A stretch of 64,000 nucleotides of DNA, from the NCBI GenBank assembly GCA_019187185.1, contig JABAQU010000023.1:115348-179347 (forward strand), given 5' to 3'. Both the position numbers and the translations under genes were made by a program. Shown here one piece after another: positions 54,867-61,488 of the stretch; position 1 is the first letter of the stretch, and each line of letters opens with the position of its first letter. The notes below the pieces were generated by a model. It saw only the letters and a program-made list of their open reading frames with translations, ran no database searches and was not told where the DNA came from. This DNA comes from Steroidobacteraceae bacterium (lineage in GTDB: Bacteria; Pseudomonadota; Gammaproteobacteria; Steroidobacterales; Steroidobacteraceae).

Positions 54867-55739
54867 CTGCAGGTGGCATGTGATTTCGTCGAGATGTTGG
54901 CTGCAGCCGAAAATGTAAACGACGTCGCCGATATTGTACGACGAGAGCGCCCTTGAGGCGCTGCAGCCGACTTGGGCGATGAACGTCATGCTGCGAGCGC
55001 AGATTCGGCAATGAGGCGTCTCCGGGGTTTGCACCCATTGCGGACTACCGCCGACTTGTATGCGCTCAAACATCTCGAAATTGGTGCTCCATGCCGTTGG
55101 GGCGAGTGCCATCGCCAGGAAGGCCTCTGGCTCGGACGTCAATGCCGCCACGGAATCGCGCAACCCTGGAATCTCCCGGAGAAGCAACGCCGGGGCGAAC
55201 AGATTTCGATGGCGCTTCTCCCCATACGGTGCACGTGGAATCCGCACCGCTCGAAGTGGCCTCGCTTCGCCCTGTGCCAGACTCTTGGCTCGGAGCGAAA
55301 GCTTTCGATCGTCAGGGTCGTGGTAGCGAAAGCAGTGAACGCGCGCCCGCGTCGCAAAGAGAACGAGCAAATTGCCTTTCCATGGGCTGCGCCCCATTTG
55401 CTCCGGGATCCTTATCTGGAGGAGAAAGCGAGTTCCTTGCGAGAGCACGGTGTCGACGTCTCTGTCCTCGACATAGGGCACGCCACCGATACGCGATGTG
55501 GCATTCAGTGTGTCTATCAGCGCACCGCTGCGGTTTGTATCGATGAGCAGGCAGGCGGTGGAGACGTGGGGCGAAAAGTCGTCGATTCGCGCCAGGAGTG
55601 CGTCGTACTCTGCGGCGGGAAGAGCCGCGACCGCATGGGCAAGGCGTCGGATCCGCAAGTTGTGGCGGAGTGTTGCGACAGCGAACCAGGCAAGCACCAG
55701 CCCGGCGATCGAACCAAGTATCCAGGTCACGAGCGTCAT
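54858..55739 (-). CDS. Cassette gene, DUF1963/YwqG-like membrane-anchored protein
   Basis: A 293-aa protein with an N-terminal membrane helix (WILGSIAGLVLAWFAVATL). The soluble part resembles DUF1963: IGGVPYVED, GTRFLLQIRIPEQ, KGNLLVLFATRA, and later CRICARSMTFIAQV and GDVVYIFGCSQH. The Cys pair CRIC and late GC suggest a small metal site. The ATG overlaps the stop of the 108-aa gene (ATGA), giving a two-gene cassette. Confidence 0.6.
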   Translation of the reverse strand: MTLVTWILGSIAGLVLAWFAVATLRHNLRIRRLAHAVAALPAAEYDALLARIDDFSPHVSTACLLIDTNRSGALIDTLNATSRIGGVPYVEDRDVDTVLSQGTRFLLQIRIPEQMGRSPWKGNLLVLFATRARVHCFRYHDPDDRKLSLRAKSLAQGEARPLRAVRIPRAPYGEKRHRNLFAPALLLREIPGLRDSVAALTSEPEAFLAMALAPTAWSTNFEMFERIQVGGSPQWVQTPETPHCRICARSMTFIAQVGCSASRALSSYNIGDVVYIFGCSQHLDEITCHLQFT

Positions 55740-56062
55740 TGAACAATCCGGTGCTTTGAAATCATTTCAAAAATCCGGACAAGCCTCCCCGAGCCAACAT
55801 CCAGCTGATTTATGCCATACACGGCCTCGATCCTGGCCCAGATCTCGGCGACGTCCTTGGAGTCGAAAGGCACAAAGTCCAGGACGTCCGACTCGTCCGT
55901 AATCAGGTAGTCACCGGGATCAAGTTCAAGGATGACAGACATGAACTCGGACGCGACCACGTCGTTGGCCTCGACTTCGTCGGTCGCTGCAAGGATGATC
56001 TTCTTTCCCTTGAACCTGTCCGGCGGCAGGATCCTGAAAGGCTTGTCTCGGCGCTTTGCCAT
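55736..56062 (-). CDS. Cassette gene, hypothetical 108-aa protein
   Basis: A soluble acidic protein with a basic N-terminus (MAKRRDKPFRI). It is not recognised. Its size, acidity and coupling to the DUF1963-like gene might fit an immunity-type partner, but this is only a possibility. It precedes the DUF1963-like gene with a four-base overlap. Confidence 0.6.
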   Translation of the reverse strand: MAKRRDKPFRILPPDRFKGKKIILAATDEVEANDVVASEFMSVILELDPGDYLITDESDVLDFVPFDSKDVAEIWARIEAVYGINQLDVGSGRLVRIFEMISKHRIVQ

Positions 56063-56246
56063 ATGTGGCCCGCAGGCGTGAATCAGGCCGCAGTGACCCT
56101 CAAGTGTTCGACGTCATTCAGGTTGACACGTTTCCTGGCCTACCAGAAGTCATGTCCGCGCTGCATGGCCAGCCCGCACTCCGAAGTGCGCCCCAGGCAC
56201 TTCGATAGGCGCAGCGCCATCTCAGGGCTCACCCCGCTTGCCCATA

Positions 56247-56535
56247 CCGGGACGCCCGTCTCTTCGCCTCCTGGTTCGGCCTCACACCCAAGGAACGTTC
56301 CTCGGGACAGTCCCGCCACCTCGGACGCCTCAGCGAGCGCGCTCATCGACCGCTCGACCCCTTGCGACAATGGGCCCTCGCCCTGCAGGCCCGCTCCAAT
56401 CACAACAAAGCCACCTGTGCGCTCGCCAACAAGGTCGCGCGCATCTGCTTCGCCGCGCTGCGCGATCAGCAGCCGTTCGTGAGCGTACAGCCGCATCACA
56501 AGCTCGCCCGCCAGGCCTACCCGATGCCGGCCTGA
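56247..56535 (+). pseudogene. Remnant of an IS1111-type transposase
   Basis: The frame reads RDARLFASWFGLTPKERSSG onward and is nearly identical to codons of the transposase at 62956-64000. It lacks everything N-terminal to that block and has an in-frame 75-nt deletion that joins RLS directly to SERAHR, removing the GDRYLRMLLTHGARA stretch. It ends at TGA 56533-56535 after YPMPA, and so shows the C-terminus that is cut off in the right-hand copy. Confidence 0.9.
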
Positions 56536-56796
56536 CCCTCGTCTCCTACCCACCGCTTGCACCGAGATCGATCGCCCATCATGGCCAAACGGGATCACCC
56601 CACACCGCGCAATGCCGATAACAACTCTGACGCAGTTCGCTGCGTCGCTTGCAGCGATTGGCACCGCGGTGACGCAGATTCCATCTCGGCACGGGACACC
56701 ACGTTCCCACTCAAGATGCCGGATATACGACTGCAGGCGCTTCCCCAACAGCCATCAGCTCCGATCCGATCTCCTACTTGCGGGAGGAGTCCATAT
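56247..56796 (+). mobile_element. IS1111-type (IS110 family) remnant, right end in an attC
   Basis: This contains the 3' part of the transposase plus about 250 bp of non-coding right end. It closes at GGGAGGAGTCCAT (56782-56794), the reverse complement of ATGGACTCCTCCC found at the left end of the other copy (62865-62877). Flanking bases after the end (TTTGTTAGAA) are the R'' side of an attC. The left half of the element and half of the attC are deleted. Confidence 0.8.
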
Positions 56797-56810
56797 ACGA
56801 TTTGTTAGAA
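56795..56810 (-). other. attC R'' half, interrupted by IS1111-type element
   Basis: In minus orientation, TTCTAACAAATCG follows the antitoxin stop and is then cut by the IS end. The sequence parallels GTCTAACAACAAATC at 62216. The L'-R' half is missing because the IS remnant is truncated. Confidence 0.65.
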
Positions 56811-56814
56811 CGCA

Positions 56815-57087
56815 CTAAAGATCCAGATCTTCCAGGCGCACGCCTCGTCCAGCCTTAAGGCTCTCCCGAGCTCCTGCAATGCGCTTCAGAAACCGAGGGT
56901 CGTTCTCAAGGCGGTACTCCAACCAATCATCTTCCGACTCAAACCCAATAAGTACGCCTGCTGGCTTGCCGTGACGGGTGATGAGGATCTCCTGCGTCGC
57001 CGCCTCTCGCAGGTAGCGCGACAAATCGTCCTTCGCCTCGGCGAGAGGGACTACTTTGGGGCCGGCTTTCCGAACTGAGCGAGCCAT
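56815..57087 (-). CDS. Phd/YefM-family antitoxin (cassette gene)
   Basis: A 90-aa antitoxin with the Phd/YefM fold: VPLAEAKDDLSRYLREAATQEILITRHGKPAGVLIGFES. A C-terminal acidic tail (VRLEDLDL) would wrap the toxin. It lies downstream of the RelE-type toxin and overlaps it by 37 bases, an inverted order relative to many pairs. The stop lies five bases before an attC R'' core. Confidence 0.88.
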   Translation of the reverse strand: MARSVRKAGPKVVPLAEAKDDLSRYLREAATQEILITRHGKPAGVLIGFESEDDWLEYRLENDPRFLKRIAGARESLKAGRGVRLEDLDL

Positions 57088-57260
57088 AATTCAGTCTCCG
57101 ATTTGGGCACTATGGCCAATACCTCAACAGTGCCATACATGACATCGTAGTAAATCCGGTACTCATCGACCCTCAGTCGATACTGGGGTCGTGAGAGCCC
57201 CCGCAGTCGCTTGATACGACTAAGGCCGATGCGCGGGTTAGCGTGACGCCAGAGCCGCAA
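57051..57260 (-). pseudogene. RelE/ParE-type toxin, 5' end lost at IS110
   Basis: The surviving 69 codons cover SRIKRLRGLSRPQYRLRVDEYRIYYDV and EVLAIVPKSETELWLAQFG, the central and C-terminal part of a RelE-fold toxin. The first ~25-30 residues are absent. The frame begins only with TTG at 57260 and runs back into sequence adjacent to the IS110-family element. The toxin is probably inactive while its antitoxin is intact. Confidence 0.65.
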
Positions 57261-57269
57261 GAGCGAGAC

Positions 57270-58580
57270 GATGCTGCGCTCTGAGGGGTCTCTTCAATGG
57301 AGGTCAGCATGCCCAACCATAGCACTGTCTTTGTCGCCTTGGACGTCCATCAGAAATCGATCGTGGCCGCCTACGCGGTGGGAACCGGGGAGGTACAGGA
57401 TCTGGGCTGCATCGGCACGCGCCAGTGTGATCTCGATCGGCTGTGCGAGCGCATGCAGAGCAAAGGCTCGGCGGTGCGATTCGTCTACGAGGCTGGGCCG
57501 TGCGGCTATGCGGTGTATCGCTATCTCACCGCCAAGGGCTTCGACTGCACGGTGTGTGCGCCGTCCAAAGTCGCCCGCCAGCCCGGCGATCGGGCCAAGA
57601 CGGATCAGCGAGATGCTCGCAAACTGGTGCGGGCGCTGCGCATGAACGATCTGTCGGCGGTGCATGTGCCGGACACGGCCGATGAAGCGTTTCGGGATCT
57701 GGTGCGACTGTGGGGCGCGGCACGCCAGGACCTGGCGAAGGCGAAGCAGCGCCTGAAGTCTTTCTTGCTGTTCCATGACGTGCGCTACGTCGGCAAGGCC
57801 AACTGGGGCGAGGCACATCGGCGTTGGCTGGCAAGGTTCGTTTTCAAGGAAGCGAACTCACAGCTTGCCTTTCAGGAACACTTGCGCGCGATCGACGATC
57901 GGCTCGCGCAATGCGAGCGTCTCCAGGCCCTGCTGCAGGAATCGGCGACTCGCTGGCGCTTCTATCCCCTCATCCGTGCGATCCAGGCGCTGCGCGGCGT
58001 GCAGTTCACCGTCGCCGTCGGTCTCATCGCCGAGATCGGGGAGCTGGCGCGCTTTGCGTCTGCGCCGCAGCTGATGGCCTGGTTGGGGATGACACCGAGT
58101 GAATACTCCACCGGCGAGCGCGGGCGGCGCGGCTCGATTACCAAGTGCGGCCATGCGCACGCACGCCGGCTGCTCGTCGAGGCGGCCTGGGACGCGCAGC
58201 TGCGCCTGTGCATGCGATTTCGCAAGCTTGCCGCCCGCGGCAAACCGCACAACGTGGCGCTGGTCGCCGTGGCACGCGAGCTCGCTGGCTTCATCCGGGA
58301 CATCGCGCGCCTCAGTACCGCGGCACCGAACGCGCAGAGCTGAGGTCAACCCGAGACCACTGATCAGCTTCAGGAGATCGAGTCTGCTGTCGGCGGCGCA
58401 GCCCCGGTAAGGTGCGCAACCCGCCACGACGTTACGCGACGGACGCGTTCCGACTCGCGCTTCTAGAGCGCGGCAGGCGCACAGACGGATCACAGCACTG
58501 CGGTAACCAACCCGCGATTATCAGCATGATCTACCGTCGACAGTGCTGGCTGCGCCGCCCACAGCAGACTCGCTGAACAT
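57270..58580 (+). mobile_element. IS110-family insertion sequence (ends approximate)
   Basis: One transposase gene has a short 5' flank (under 50 bases to the truncated toxin) and a longer 3' non-coding flank. IS110-family elements lack classical terminal repeats and I could not define the ends. The short-left, long-right layout is like the IS1111 branch, in which the long end carries the bridge RNA. It interrupts the toxin gene of a cassette. Confidence 0.6.
57309..58343 (+). CDS. IS110-family transposase
   Basis: A 344-aa DEDD transposase/recombinase. N-terminal RuvC-like part: FVALDVHQKSIVAAYAV, FVYEAGPCGYAVYR, KTDQRDARKLVRAL. C-terminal transposase_20 part: LRGVQFTVAVGLIAEIGEL, PSEYSTGERGRRGSITKCGHAHARRLLVEAA with the conserved Ser. 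The start ATG is at 57309, five bases after GGAGG; an upstream ATG at 57297 overlaps that site. It is unrelated at sequence level to the IS1111-type copies in this window. Confidence 0.93.
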   Translation: MPNHSTVFVALDVHQKSIVAAYAVGTGEVQDLGCIGTRQCDLDRLCERMQSKGSAVRFVYEAGPCGYAVYRYLTAKGFDCTVCAPSKVARQPGDRAKTDQRDARKLVRALRMNDLSAVHVPDTADEAFRDLVRLWGAARQDLAKAKQRLKSFLLFHDVRYVGKANWGEAHRRWLARFVFKEANSQLAFQEHLRAIDDRLAQCERLQALLQESATRWRFYPLIRAIQALRGVQFTVAVGLIAEIGELARFASAPQLMAWLGMTPSEYSTGERGRRGSITKCGHAHARRLLVEAAWDAQLRLCMRFRKLAARGKPHNVALVAVARELAGFIRDIARLSTAAPNAQS

Positions 58581-58635
58581 CATGACGCAAAAAAACCCTC
58601 GATCCGCTCACCGCCAGACTTGACGGCGGAAGTCA
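58344..58635. other. IS110 right flank and cassette leader, no gene
   Basis: No gene was recognised. The left part is presumably the non-coding right end of the IS110-family element. Near the right side, A7 at 58589-58595 and a CCGCC/GGCGG stem (58611-58629) lie just before the attC. The 5' end of the interrupted toxin gene would be expected here but is not identifiable. Confidence 0.5.
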
Positions 58636-58695
58636 TATCAACGCCTTAATTGGGCCGCACCGCGAAGCGGCGTCGACCTAAAGCAATTGTTTGGC
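58636..58695 (-). other. attC site (60 bp, classical type)
   Basis: In minus orientation the site runs GCCAAACAATTGCTTTAGGT, CGACGCCGCTTCGCGGTGCGG, CCCAATTAAGGCGTTGATA. Core and spacing are very close to the short attC sites of mobile integrons such as the aadA cassettes (AACAATT...CGACGCCGCTTCGCGG...GGCGTT). It lies six bases after the MliC-like stop. Confidence 0.88.
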
Positions 58696-58700
58696 CACGC

Positions 58701-59069
58701 TTACGACTCCTTGCAAAGCTCAATGCTTTCACCCGAAGTGCCGTCAGGATTGTGGCGGAAGAGAGTCCCCACTGAACCGGTACCAGAACCCTTTGTCCAC
58801 CACTCCAGCTCGTCACCAATATAACGGGAGCCGCTGCCGGAAACCGCGATCAGCATGATGTAGCTATTACCCTTGTATTGAACCGTGGCCGAGTCGGTGG
58901 AGGGGTAAGTTGCAACAATCGTCTCGCCGCTCTCGCACCGATAGTTGTGTGCGGAGGCCACTGGTGATGTCGCCCCAGGCGTTTGGCCGGCCTCCTTGTC
59001 CAGCGGGGAGCTTGCACAAGCAGAAACGAGCAGGACCGAAGCGAACCCAAAATGGTCGAGAACTTTCAT
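58701..59069 (-). CDS. MliC-like lipoprotein, probable lysozyme inhibitor (cassette gene)
   Basis: A 122-aa lipoprotein with signal and lipobox LLVSAC near residue 19. The mature part matches the MliC fold: YRCESGETIVATYPSTDSA, YIMLIAVSGSGSRYIGDELEWWTKG, LFRHNPDG and a terminal Cys (SIELCKES). The SGSGSRY block corresponds to the C-type lysozyme-binding loop of MliC/PliC. The start ATG at 59069 follows GGAGG by five bases. An attC follows its stop and another precedes its start, so it is a single-gene cassette. Confidence 0.75.
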   Translation of the reverse strand: MKVLDHFGFASVLLVSACASSPLDKEAGQTPGATSPVASAHNYRCESGETIVATYPSTDSATVQYKGNSYIMLIAVSGSGSRYIGDELEWWTKGSGTGSVGTLFRHNPDGTSGESIELCKES

Positions 59070-59095
59070 GCGAGCCTCCATTTTCTCGGTGTATG

Positions 59096-59183
59096 GCCTG
59101 ACGTCTTCGCTGAGGGCGCCGCCTGCCAGCGCAGCTTGTTGGCACTGTATCGATCACGGCCGCGCTCGAGTGATGTGTTGGGC
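59096..59183 (-). other. attC site (88 bp)
   Basis: In minus orientation the site starts GCCCAACACATCACTCGAGC and ends TCAGCGAAGACGTCAGGC, with an imperfect hairpin in between. The central GATACAGTGCCAA is shared, with minor changes, by the sites at 60939, 62126 and 62783. The R' core is GTCAGGC rather than GTTAGGC. Confidence 0.82.
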
Positions 59184-59184
59184 A

Positions 59185-59469
59185 TCATTTGGGCATACTG
59201 GCGTCTGATGCAACCAGTTGATGTCCCTGATCGGCCCAAGCAGCACAATCGAAGAGAAGTCTCTCGGGAATTCCATGATCAGCACTGAATGTAGTCCACA
59301 GACAACCGGGCTCGCTAGTAGCGTCGCGCTCTACGAGGGCAAATAGTTCGGTGGGTGCGAGAATGCAGCAAAAGTCCCCGCTCTTTGGAACGTGCATGCC
59401 CTTTTGACAGGGCACAAGCGACTCTGCATACGTCGCAGAAGCGACTTGCGAGGCGGTCGCGATCCCCAT
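59185..59469 (-). CDS. Cassette gene, hypothetical
   Basis: A 94-aa protein, Cys-containing (DFCCILAPTELFALVERD), with the C-terminus ASDASMPK. Not recognised. The ATG at 59469 has GAGG four bases upstream. An internal ATG at 59397 is an alternative start. The stop abuts the following attC. Confidence 0.5.
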   Translation of the reverse strand: MGIATASQVASATYAESLVPCQKGMHVPKSGDFCCILAPTELFALVERDATSEPGCLWTTFSADHGIPERLLFDCAAWADQGHQLVASDASMPK

Positions 59470-59852
59470 CGCGCCTCGCAGCGGGTAGGTACACCTCTAG
59501 CGTATCTTTGGATCGTTCGGCTCTTGGCGCATCGGATGGCGGTCCCAAGTAGACGTTGATCGGTTCGGCTCCGTGCGCGGCAAACTACGCCAAGGATGCA
59601 AGGCAGGCCAAGCGGGTGATCGCCTTCGTGGCTATCGTCGTGATGCCTTACGCTCGGGTTCAGCGGCGGACCGCACAGCGGACCGTCCGCCGCAACGATT
59701 TGTTAGGCTGCGGTAGCCGAGACCTTAACGCCGAGGCTCTAAAGCACCTTAAGCACCGTGTCATATCGGGGCCTCGCCCCGGGCGTGAGCGCCTTTTCTC
59801 ACGCGCATTCACCTGCGCACGTGGCGTGCAGCAACTTGTCGGGCTTTGAATC
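59470..59852. other. Inter-cassette stretch with one attC, otherwise no gene
   Basis: Apart from the attC at 59645-59708, I see no convincing gene on either strand. The 144 bases between that attC and the upstream cassette gene (59853) and the 175 bases before the next gene are unusually long spacers for cassettes. They may hold decayed genes. Confidence 0.5.
59645..59708 (-). other. attC site (64 bp)
   Basis: In minus orientation, GCCTAACAAATCGTTGCGGC opens the site and GCCGCTGAACCCGAGCGTAAGGC closes it. The arms GCGGCGGAC and GTCCGCCGC pair almost perfectly, with extra bases in one strand. R'' is GCCTAAC and R' is GTAAGGC. Confidence 0.88.
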
Positions 59853-60143
59853 CTACCGCTTCCTGGGGAGTTCAATGCCGTACGCACGTTCGCTACCCTC
59901 CTTGACGACGAAGTAGGTAATGAGAGTTCCAGGAAACCCGAAGATGAAGGCCACGACGCGCCATCCCGTGCTCGAGCTGTTCTGCGCCCTCATTCCGGCA
60001 AAGCAGATGTTCGCAAGAACCCAAAGTCCAGATACACCAACATTTCCGACCGATCGCGGCGCCTGTCGCATGTTTTCCGCCGCCGCTGCAATCCCTGGCA
60101 TCAAGCACGCAACAGGAGCAATGCACTTAATGAGTACCTTCAT
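59853..60143 (-). CDS. Cassette gene, small membrane protein
   Basis: A 96-aa protein with an N-terminal signal or first helix (VLIKCIAPVACLMPGIAAAA), a second hydrophobic segment (GLWVLANICFAGM) and a third (VVAFIFGFPGTLITYFVV). Not recognised. The start at 60143 is chosen because AAGGAG lies six bases upstream. Confidence 0.6.
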   Translation of the reverse strand: MKVLIKCIAPVACLMPGIAAAAENMRQAPRSVGNVGVSGLWVLANICFAGMRAQNSSSTGWRVVAFIFGFPGTLITYFVVKEGSERAYGIELPRKR

Positions 60144-60163
60144 CCCCATCTCCTTGTTTCCAA

Positions 60164-60230
60164 GCCCAACGCTGAGCCTGAACGGCGAGCTGTTGAGATC
60201 TCCGGTGCGCCGGCCCAGACCTCGTTGCTC
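60164..60230 (-). other. Possible degenerate attC
   Basis: In minus orientation a possible R'' GAGCAAC and a clear R' GTTGGGC lie 67 bp apart, with CGTTCAGGCTCAGC before R'. Arm pairing is poor. It sits at the right place, between the hicBA cassette and the next gene's ribosome binding site. The remaining 229 bases to hicA hold nothing I recognise. Confidence 0.4.
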
Positions 60231-60459
60231 GACGACGAGAGTAGTCTCAACGGCCGCGACGAGCAACGCAGCCGCCTCACAAGCCGGCACATCTCGGGTC
60301 TCCGAGACATCGCGGCGCGCCACCCGTGAGCTTCACCGCCTGCGTCGCGGTGAGGTATGGACGTGTGTAGCTCCCTGACGATCCGGGCCAGGCGGGAGTA
60401 GAGCTTCCCTGACCTGCCCCCAGCTTTGGCGCCGGGCTTCAGTTCGTAGAGTCCTTACC

Positions 60460-60672
60460 CTAGAGATTCCTGGGCTCTAGACCGGTGTGCTTGGCCAAGC
60501 GAGCGAGCATGCGCGGACCAATCTCATCACTATCGTCGAATGCAAACACGACGTCGGGTCAGCCTTCACGAGAAAGCGTCTTGTGTGAGGCCGACTGGCG
60601 TTTGATGCTCCAGCCGATGCGAAGAAGAGCGGCCAGTACACGACGGACCTTGGCGGAAGGCCGCTGGCTCAT
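60460..60672 (-). pseudogene. hicA: HicA toxin with an in-frame stop codon
   Basis: The 71-codon frame reads SQRPSAKVRRVLAALLRIGW, ...ASHKTLSREG, then TGA (60559-60561), then PDVVFAFDDSDEIGPRMLAR and KHTGLEPRNL. HicA proteins have Trp at the stop position (GWPDVVFAFHD), so a TGG-to-TGA change explains it. The truncated peptide keeps the catalytic His (SHK) but loses the second half of the fold. It overlaps hicB by four bases. Confidence 0.8.
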
Positions 60673-60872
60673 GCCGCAATAGAAATCGAGATCGGCTCGG
60701 GCGAGATCTCCAGGTGCTCGATGCGCTCGGCGAGAACGCGGAGGGCAAGCACGTGGGCGCGTGCCAACGCCTCGCCACGGCGCGCCCCAAAGGCAGGCAC
60801 GCCAGGCAGCTCAGGAATTACCGCCAACCAGCGACCGTCCTCTTCACGCTCGGACTGGATGCTGAGCTTCAT
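60669..60872 (-). CDS. hicB: HicB-family antitoxin (cassette gene)
   Basis: A 67-aa protein with the HicB partial RNase H-like fold: EREEDGRWLAVIPELPGVPAFG, ARAHVLALRVLAERIE. It lacks a C-terminal DNA-binding domain, as in the short HicB group. It precedes hicA with an ATGA overlap, an antitoxin-first order. An attC (60939) lies upstream, marking the cassette start. Confidence 0.82.
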   Translation of the reverse strand: MKLSIQSEREEDGRWLAVIPELPGVPAFGARRGEALARAHVLALRVLAERIEHLEISPEPISISIAA

Positions 60873-60938
60873 CGTGATGGCCTTGCTACGTCAAATTCAG
60901 GTGACTCTCAAACGAATCTATGCCAGATAGCCAATGAC

Positions 60939-61064
60939 GCCAAACGATTGAGCTGAGCGGCGGTGGGACAGGATGTCGCACTTAGCACCTTATCCACACG
61001 AATGGCGATGCCCGATCGCGTCATGGACAACGCTCCTCCCGTCCCTTCGAGCGACTTGTTATGC
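60939..61064 (-). other. attC site (126 bp, long type)
   Basis: In minus orientation the site opens GCATAACAAGTCGCTCGAAG and closes CCGCCGCTCAGCTCAATCGTTTGGC. A central GATAAGGTGCTAAG resembles the conserved loop of the sites at 59096, 62126 and 62783. The closing arm GCTCAGCTCAATCGTT is the same as in the site at 62783. Confidence 0.82.
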
Positions 61065-61071
61065 AGATCCT

Positions 61072-61431
61072 TCAAGGCTCATCTTTATAGACGAAGGCAA
61101 TCTGCGTCCTGCACGCAGCATCCCTAACAGGGTATCGCACTGCTTGAACCTGATAGCGCGCATACTCAGACAAACACTGCGCCGCGTTCGGTTTCGAGTC
61201 GGGTGGAGTTTCCACCGATATCACAGAAATATCAGATGTGCGCCCATCGACACCGACTGTAAAGGCCGCCACCACGCGACCAACAAGGCTACATCGCTCG
61301 ACAATGATTCTTGGATCACCGAACTCGGACGCGTGAAGCGGCCTTTCGCATGGCGGAATGCTTTCGCCAGCCAACGCCGGGACAACGCTGATCAAGCCGA
61401 AGAGTGGCGCTACGCATCTAAGGAGCTGCAT
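61072..61431 (-). CDS. Secreted TonB-C-like protein (cassette gene)
   Basis: A 119-aa protein with a signal peptide (CVAPLFGLISVVPALAGE). The domain resembles the TonB C-terminal fold: GRVVAAFTVGVDGRTSDISVISVE, then YQVQAVRYPV. Such stand-alone periplasmic domains are common and of unknown role. The ATG (61429-61431) is part of the R' core GTTATGC of the preceding attC, so the start codon is supplied by the recombination site. Confidence 0.7.
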   Translation of the reverse strand: MQLLRCVAPLFGLISVVPALAGESIPPCERPLHASEFGDPRIIVERCSLVGRVVAAFTVGVDGRTSDISVISVETPPDSKPNAAQCLSEYARYQVQAVRYPVRDAACRTQIAFVYKDEP

Positions 61432-61488
61432 AACGTTGGGCGTCAGCGGCGCCCGCGTGCGGGCGTCCGCTGGACGCCAGGGTTAGCC
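61428..61488 (-). other. attC site (61 bp)
   Basis: In minus orientation, GGCTAACCCTGGCGTCCAGC opens the site and GCCGCTGACGCCCAACGTTATGC closes it. The two arms pair with one or two extrahelical bases around a CGCACGCG tip. It overlaps the HNH gene end on one side and the next gene's ATG on the other. Confidence 0.88.

Noticed and set aside
58589..58629. Hairpin plus T7 on the minus strand as a rho-independent terminator
   Set aside because: The stem is only five base pairs and the T-run is 15 bases away, so it does not fit a standard terminator.
59556..59849. 97-codon plus-strand ORF in the cassette array
   Set aside because: It runs through an attC site in the orientation opposite to all cassettes and has no ribosome binding site or family resemblance.
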